This document shows positions 59,969 through 64,000 of a stretch of 64,000 bases of DNA, one piece after another; positions within the stretch are counted from its first letter, which is position 1, and each line of letters begins with the position of its first letter. The notes under the pieces are model-generated. The model was not told the origin of the DNA. It ran no database searches and saw only the letters and a program-made list of their open reading frames with translations. Location: assembly GCA_049647265.1 (NCBI GenBank), contig JBARXJ010000071.1, positions 142,039 to 206,038 of the forward strand, read 5' to 3'. Source of the DNA: JAAURB01 sp049647265 (GTDB lineage Bacteria; Cyanobacteriota; Cyanobacteriia; Cyanobacteriales; Microcoleaceae). The position numbers and the translations under genes are program-made.

Positions 59969-60277
59969 CTAAACTCGGAAGGGTAAGCTTTCCTCCGTAT
60001 AAGCAATTGGCAAGATGGCTTCTAGATTTTCAGGTGGATTTGGGATAGTGTAGTGAGTCATCAGTTTAGCTCCGAATGTTTCTTCTACCGCCCTAATTCC
60101 GGCTTCCATCGCGGGTTTTACCTCCGAAACCCCTCCTCGAATGGCAACCATAAACTGACCACTTTCTGCTTTGTCAAAATGAACTATGGTGACTCGTCCG
60201 GCTTTGACCATGGCATCGGCAGCAGCGAGTACACCAGGAAAACCAAGGGTTTGAATCACACCGACCGCTTGAGGCAT
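59969..60277 (-). CDS. ccmK3: Carboxysome shell protein CcmK3-like
   Basis: The 102-residue BMC protein matches CcmK3: it has MPQAVGVIQTLGFPGVLAAADAMVKAGRVTIVHFDKAESGQFMVAIRG, in which the CcmK1/2 pore loop KIGS is replaced by AESG. CcmK3 of other species does not form a homohexamer and joins CcmK4 in heterohexamers, so the pore variant fits. It is the first gene of the pair, 142 bp before ccmK4. Confidence 0.9.
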   Translation of the reverse strand: MPQAVGVIQTLGFPGVLAAADAMVKAGRVTIVHFDKAESGQFMVAIRGGVSEVKPAMEAGIRAVEETFGAKLMTHYTIPNPPENLEAILPIAYTEESLPFRV

Positions 60278-60424
60278 AGTAACGGTAATCTCCTAAAGTG
60301 ACTGAAGATTATTTTACCGCGTTGTCGCTCGCGCTACGCACCGAAGCCGATTTTAAATAGGCCTGTAGCAATGACTCTTAATTATACAACTCAATCGATT
60401 TGTAGGCATTAATCCCAACTGCAC

Positions 60425-60452
60425 AAAGAAAAACAGCCTATATTTGGCTGTT
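60425..60452 (-). terminator. Rho-independent terminator (minus strand)
   Basis: AACAGCC and GGCTGTT form a perfect 7-bp stem with a 7-base loop, followed by TTTC in addition to the arm's own T pair on the minus strand. It is about 350 bp past the dapL stop and would stop dapL read-through before the ccmK promoter region. Confidence 0.75.
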
Positions 60453-60665
60453 CGTTGATTAATTTACCCCAAGCAGAGAAGACGAGGAAAGTCTTCAAAT
60501 AAGGTATCCACCTACCCCTACATATTTCACAAATTGAGTCAGTTATGTATTTTTTTTGATCGCAACGCACGCTATGCGAAGATCATAGCGCTACGATTCA
60601 GGTAAATGCTAAAGTGATGACTATCTTGTTAAATCAACAATTCATTTATTATTAAAAGACAACTG

Positions 60666-60770
60666 ATGGATGATTTGCTCCCTTTTTTAATGGGAATAGG
60701 ATTACTCATTACTTACCTAATCTTTTCGGCTTTAACTGAAATGGGGACAAAATGGCCGTGGAACAAGTAA
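60666..60770 (+). CDS. Candidate micro membrane protein (34 aa)
   Basis: An ATG-started frame of 34 residues encodes MDDLLPFLMGIGLLITYLIF followed by SALTEMGTKWPWNK. It has one membrane helix (about 6-22) and a sensible polar end, like small subunits of membrane complexes. No clear ribosome site is seen and I do not recognise it, so translation is uncertain. It lies 36 bp from the convergent dapL stop. Confidence 0.4.
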   Translation: MDDLLPFLMGIGLLITYLIFSALTEMGTKWPWNK

Positions 60771-60805
60771 CGTTATAGGTGCGCCCCTCGACGCACCAAA
60801 GCAGC

Positions 60806-62041
60806 TTATGCCTTGAATTGACTGGTAATACGTTTCATCGCTTCTTCGACATTAGCCCGACTATTAAAAGCAGAAATCCGGAAATAGCCTTCACCCGCAG
60901 CCCCAAAACCAGAACCCGGTGTGCCGACAACATGACAATTTTGCAAGAGTTTATCAAAGAAATCCCAACTGGATAAACCCGCTGGCGTTTTCACCCAAAT
61001 ATAAGGGGCATGAATACCGCCAAACACTTCTAAACCCGCAGCAGAAAGTTGGTCTCGAATGATTTTAGCGTTTTCTAAATAGAAACCAATTAATTCTTTA
61101 ATTTGGGTTTTTCCGGCTTCTGAATAGACCGCTTCTGCCCCTCGCTGAATAATATAAGAAACACCATTAAATTTAGTCGATTGACGACGATTCCATAACT
61201 TCCAAAGTTCCACATCTTCTCCATCAGACGTTTTGGCGGTTAATGTTTTCGGCACAACGGTAAAGGCACAGCGAGTCCCTGTAAAACCTGCATTTTTAGA
61301 GAATGATCGAAACTCTATCGCGCAATCTCTTGCCCCTTCAATTTCATAAATCGAATGGGGGAGTTCGGGGTCAGTAATAAAGGCTTCGTAAGCCGCATCA
61401 AACAGAATAATCGCATCGTTGGCTTTAGCATAATCAACCCATGCTTTTAAATCTGCTTTACTTGCCGTTGCCCCCGTGGGATTATTCGGAAAACAGAGAT
61501 AAATTAAATCGACTTTTTCCCTCGGAATTTCAGCAGTAAAATTATTTTCAGCGGTAATCGGTAAATAAACTAAACCCTCATATTCTCCCGCATCATTAGC
61601 CGGCCCCGTATGCCCCGCCATCACATTGGTATCCACATAAACGGGGTAAACTGGGTCGGTAACTGCAATTTTGTTATTTTTGCCAAAAATATCGAGAATA
61701 TTACCTGTATCGCACTTAGAACCGTCGGAGATGAAGATTTCCGATGCATCTACCTCACAACCACGGGCTTTAAAATCATCCTCAGCTATTTTTTCCCGTA
61801 ACCACAGATAACCCTGTTCGGGGCCATATCCTTTAAAGCTATCGCGATCGCCCATTTCTTCCACGGCTTTTGATATCGCCTGCCGGCAGGCTTGGGGCAA
61901 CGGTTCGGTCACATCTCCAATCCCCAGTTTAATGATTTGCGCCCCCTGGTTGGCTTCGGCAAAGGTATTGACTCGCCGCGCAATTTCCGGGAATAAATAG
62001 CCGGCTTTGAGTTTGAGGTAATTATCGTTGATGGTTACCAT
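60806..62041 (-). CDS. dapL: LL-diaminopimelate aminotransferase
   Basis: The 411-residue PLP enzyme matches LL-diaminopimelate aminotransferase, which makes LL-DAP directly from tetrahydrodipicolinate in lysine and cell-wall synthesis in cyanobacteria and plants. It opens with NYLKLKAGYLFPEIARRV, has IKLGIGDVTEPLP, the PNNPTGA loop and the PLP-binding Lys in SFSKNAGFTGTRC. Length is typical. The ATG is well placed. It stands alone with a terminator about 350 bp downstream. Confidence 0.96.
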   Translation of the reverse strand: MVTINDNYLKLKAGYLFPEIARRVNTFAEANQGAQIIKLGIGDVTEPLPQACRQAISKAVEEMGDRDSFKGYGPEQGYLWLREKIAEDDFKARGCEVDASEIFISDGSKCDTGNILDIFGKNNKIAVTDPVYPVYVDTNVMAGHTGPANDAGEYEGLVYLPITAENNFTAEIPREKVDLIYLCFPNNPTGATASKADLKAWVDYAKANDAIILFDAAYEAFITDPELPHSIYEIEGARDCAIEFRSFSKNAGFTGTRCAFTVVPKTLTAKTSDGEDVELWKLWNRRQSTKFNGVSYIIQRGAEAVYSEAGKTQIKELIGFYLENAKIIRDQLSAAGLEVFGGIHAPYIWVKTPAGLSSWDFFDKLLQNCHVVGTPGSGFGAAGEGYFRISAFNSRANVEEAMKRITSQFKA

Positions 62042-62196
62042 ATTAATCGTTACAGATAGTGAGTGATCCGTATTATTGTGCCATGTTATAGGGATTTATC
62101 ATTGGTTGGCGCGTTATTTTTGATTTGTTTGATCAAATTAAAATACAAACTAAATCGAGAATTCTTAATTCTATCTATGATTCTCTTCATTGACAC

Positions 62197-62219
62197 TCCC
62201 TGCTCTGAAGAGACAGGGA
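62197..62219 (-). other. IS605 right-end hairpin
   Basis: The stem TCCCTG-CTCT/AGAG-A-CAGGGA lies 4 bases past the tnpB stop codon. In this family, such hairpins at the element end are bound by TnpA, and an omega/re-RNA usually overlaps the tnpB 3' end and this region; an RNA product here is inferred only. Confidence 0.65.
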
Positions 62220-62222
62220 TTC

Positions 62223-63405
62223 TCAGTTCATCGTAGTTACTTGCTCTACCAGGTTTTCACCAAGTAGAGTAGAGGTTACTACTCCCTGAGCGTTACTTTG
62301 GGGATGCCCTCCCCTAGCTTTTTCAAGAATATTGATAGCCGCGTTTATATCGCGCTGAAGAGTACAACCGCACTTACAAGTATGCGTTCTAACTGATAGA
62401 GATTTTTTAACTTTAACTCCACAGGCGGAACATATTTGACTTGTATAGTGTGGCTTAACAGCTACCGCTTTACGGCCATATTTATTAGAAAAATACTCAA
62501 GCCACTGCCTAAAAAGTCTCCATGCGACATCATTAATTGACTTTGCAAGGCAGTGGTTTTTTACCATGTTCTTAACAATTAAATCTTCATAGGCGACTAA
62601 ATCGTTAGATTGTACAAGCGCTCTGGCAATTTTTTTTGCGAACTCGGTACGCTGCCTACTTACTTTTAAATGTTTACGAGCATATATTTTTCTTGATTTA
62701 CGTCGTTTGTTTGAACCCTTTTTATGTTTGTAAATACGACGTTGGTTACGTTTGATATCTTTTTCTGCTTTACGCAAAAATCTAGGATTTTCTACATGAT
62801 TACCATTACTATCTGAGTAAAAGTATTCTAACCCCACATCTAAACCAACTTGGTTCCCAGTTGGTTCAAGCAACGTTGAGTTATCAACACCAACTGCAAA
62901 CTGACAGTAATACCCGTGACTCGCGACGAACTATACGAACTCTCTTAATAGATTTCACAGGATATGTGTGAATATCCCACTTGCCAAGCAATTTAAGTTC
63001 TCCAATGCCCTTTTTATCAGTAAAAGCTATACGTCGTTTTGTTTTATGTAACTTCCATCCAGATGTTTTGTACTCGGTAGAACGGTTGTCTTTCTGGAAT
63101 TTTGGGAAACCTTTTTTCCCAGATATTTTAGATTTACAGTTATCATAAAATCTAGAAATTGCATACCATGCTCTTTCTGCTGCTGACTGTACAGCCATAC
63201 TGTTTAAATCTTTAACAAATTTAAACTCGTTGCGTAGTTCTGTTGAGTATTTGTTTAAAGCAAATCGATTAATTTTATCTTCTTTTGAGGTATCCATCCA
63301 GTAACGCAAGCACTTATTACGAATGAATTGAGTAGTTCTAATAGATTCCTCTATTGCTTGATACTGTTTACTATTCCCCTTAACCTTATACTCTAAGACT
63401 AGCAA
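62223..63405 (-). pseudogene. tnpB: Frameshifted TnpB (IS605 OrfB)
   Basis: Two adjacent frames make one TnpB, the RNA-guided nuclease of IS605 elements. The N-terminal part (62884-63405, TTG start after AAGGAGGTGATAGAAG) reads LVLEYKVKGNSKQYQAIEESI through RVRIVRRES and then hits a stop. The C-terminal part (about 62223-62915) carries all catalytic motifs: GLDVGLEYF (RuvC Asp), VAYEDLIVKNM (Glu), the CSACG...CKCGC zinc ribbon and RDINAAINI (last Asp). A one-base insertion (or net +1 change) near 62915-62925 disrupts the frame. Intact family length would be about 400 residues. Confidence 0.85.
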
Positions 63406-63487
63406 CTTCTATCACCTCCTTGTTGTTTATAGCATACATTGATTATACTATATTTATATACAATATGACAACAAAATTTCTGGTATT

Positions 63488-63889
63488 ATGGGTAAATTTT
63501 CCCCAGACGAATATAGACATGAAGGCAACGCGGTATCTCTATTAAATTATCACTTTGTTTTTATTCCCAAGCGTAGAAAAAAAATATTAGTTGATGATGT
63601 GGCGTTCAGATTGCAAGACGTAATTACCGATGTCTGTAATGAAAACAGATGGAAAATTGTTGCTATTGAAATCATGCCAGACCACGTTCACTTATTTTTG
63701 AACTGCAAACCTGTAGATAGCCCGTCTTTGATTATTAAACGTATTAAAGGTAGGGTATCTCACGTACTAAGAAAGGAGTTCCCAGAACTTCTAAAACTCC
63801 CTACTTTGTGGACTCCAAGCTATTTTGTTAGCACCGCTGGTAATATCTCTGCTGAACAAGTAAAACGATACATTAGACCTCTTGCATGA
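63488..63889 (+). CDS. tnpA: IS200/IS605 TnpA, C-terminus altered
   Basis: The 133-residue protein is a Y1 HUH transposase that cuts and rejoins single-stranded IS ends. It has the LNYHFVFIPKRRKK opening, the metal-binding HUH motif in IMPDHVHLFL and the catalytic Tyr128 in QVKRYI near the end. The last four residues (RPLA) and the stop codon are encoded by DNA that looks like the terminus of another IS starting at about 63875, so the native tail is missing. Activity is doubtful because residues after the Tyr helix help form the active site. Confidence 0.85.
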   Translation: MGKFSPDEYRHEGNAVSLLNYHFVFIPKRRKKILVDDVAFRLQDVITDVCNENRWKIVAIEIMPDHVHLFLNCKPVDSPSLIIKRIKGRVSHVLRKEFPELLKLPTLWTPSYFVSTAGNISAEQVKRYIRPLA

Positions 63890-64000
63890 ATAATGAGAAA
63901 ATGAGAAAAGCTAGGAGAACTAAGCGTTCACGAACCCAACATGACTTACGAACAAATCAAAAAACTCAAAGCCAGAGAGTTTAAACGCTTATGTGGAGTC
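63875..64000 (+). mobile_element. Left end of a second IS (IS5-like)
   Basis: AGACCTCTTGCATGAATAAT begins directly after the tnpA Tyr codons and looks like the terminal inverted repeat of a DDE-type (IS5-like) element; its transposase gene starts at 63941. The element runs past the window end, so its other end cannot be checked. Confidence 0.6.
63941..64000 (+). CDS. DDE transposase N-terminus, partial
   Basis: Only the first 20 codons are in the window. They read MTYEQIKKLKAREFKRLCGV, which matches the N-terminal helix-turn-helix of cyanobacterial IS5-type DDE transposases. The rest lies beyond position 64000. Confidence 0.7.
   Translation, partial: MTYEQIKKLKAREFKRLCGV

Larger units (their letters stand above)
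60278..60805. other. Intergenic region ccmK3 to dapL
   Basis: This region holds the dapL terminator (60425-60452), repeat-like segments such as CGTTGTCGCTCGCGCTACG near 60315 and GCTATGCGAAGATCATAGCG near 60570, a candidate micro-gene (60666-60770) and a GGTGCG...CGCACC inverted repeat near 60779. The ccmK promoter should lie at its left end. Confidence 0.5.
62190..63874. mobile_element. IS200/IS605-family element, damaged
   Basis: Divergent tnpA (plus) and tnpB (minus) genes with a right-end hairpin at 62197-62219 (TCCCTG and CAGGGA arms, inner CTCT/AGAG) define an IS605-type element. tnpB is frameshifted. The left end beyond tnpA is missing because a second IS begins at about 63875. The element is therefore probably not self-mobile. 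Confidence 0.85.

Overview
The window is chromosomal DNA of a cyanobacterium, most likely a filamentous one of the Oscillatoriales type (Planktothrix, Limnoraphis or Lyngbya relatives; this genus-level guess is inference). The evidence is a paired carboxysome shell locus of the ccmK3-ccmK4 type, an FtsH that reads like cyanobacterial FtsH3, LL-diaminopimelate aminotransferase, a TIGR03643 protein, frequent HIP1 octamers (GCGATCGC), low GC content, 7-bp tandem repeats (STRR type), and dispersed palindromes of the GGTGCG...CGCACC kind.

Layout. 1-9.2 kb: a TIGR03032 protein, a large FG-GAP/RTX surface or secreted protein, cyclophilin, two small exported proteins (one DM13), a small heat-shock protein with a strongly self-complementary leader, and an orphan sensor kinase. 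10-19 kb: an FeS-type photolyase/cryptochrome relative, SurE, then a stress and redox block: Mn-catalase diverging from a YbdK-type carboxylate-amine ligase, a Rieske/FAD reductase, a GMC oxidoreductase and an SDR, closed by a strong terminator. 19-27 kb: a zinc metallopeptidase, an OmpR-type two-component pair with a cupin, a GNAT gene preceded by two duplicated micro-membrane-protein genes that standard ORF cut-offs miss, a CobW-type GTPase and a DevC-like permease. 27.6-31.9 kb: a six-gene minus-strand cluster rich in nucleic-acid enzymes (KptA, a 3'-5' exonuclease, GNAT, Uma2, endonuclease V, unknown). The Uma2 gene carries an in-frame 51-bp palindromic insertion with a 5-bp duplication. 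32-39 kb: glutathione reductase, a GH39-like hydrolase, a hydrolase-like unknown, SppA and an M20 amidohydrolase.

39.1-45 kb is a complete urease operon in the order ureE-F-G-D-A-B-(COQ4-like)-C, with a COQ4-family gene set between the beta and alpha subunits. It is followed by a MITE-like repeat, a PAS sensor kinase whose ATPase motifs look degraded, and FtsH. 50.7-56.9 kb is the most unusual block. It contains a degenerate EAL domain fused through a proline-rich linker and one membrane segment to a HlyD/Alg44-like periplasmic adaptor, an Alg8-type glycosyltransferase fused to a beta-helix domain, and an exported SGNH hydrolase. I read this as a candidate c-di-GMP-sensing exopolysaccharide synthesis and export system in which an EAL domain replaces the PilZ domain of Alg44. 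57-62 kb: a DUF336 protein, a GT4 glycosyltransferase, a TerB-like protein, ccmK3/ccmK4 and dapL. The right edge holds an IS200/IS605 element with frameshifted tnpB and a tnpA whose 3' end is replaced by a second IS running off the window.

How the genes work together: the urease genes form one self-sufficient pathway unit (apo-enzyme plus all four accessory proteins). The Mn-catalase to SDR block and glutathione reductase suggest peroxide and redox defence. The EAL-HlyD/Alg8/SGNH genes suggest polymer synthesis, export and trimming. CcmK3/K4 add minor hexamers to the carboxysome shell. All functions are from reading the sequence; no database search was possible.
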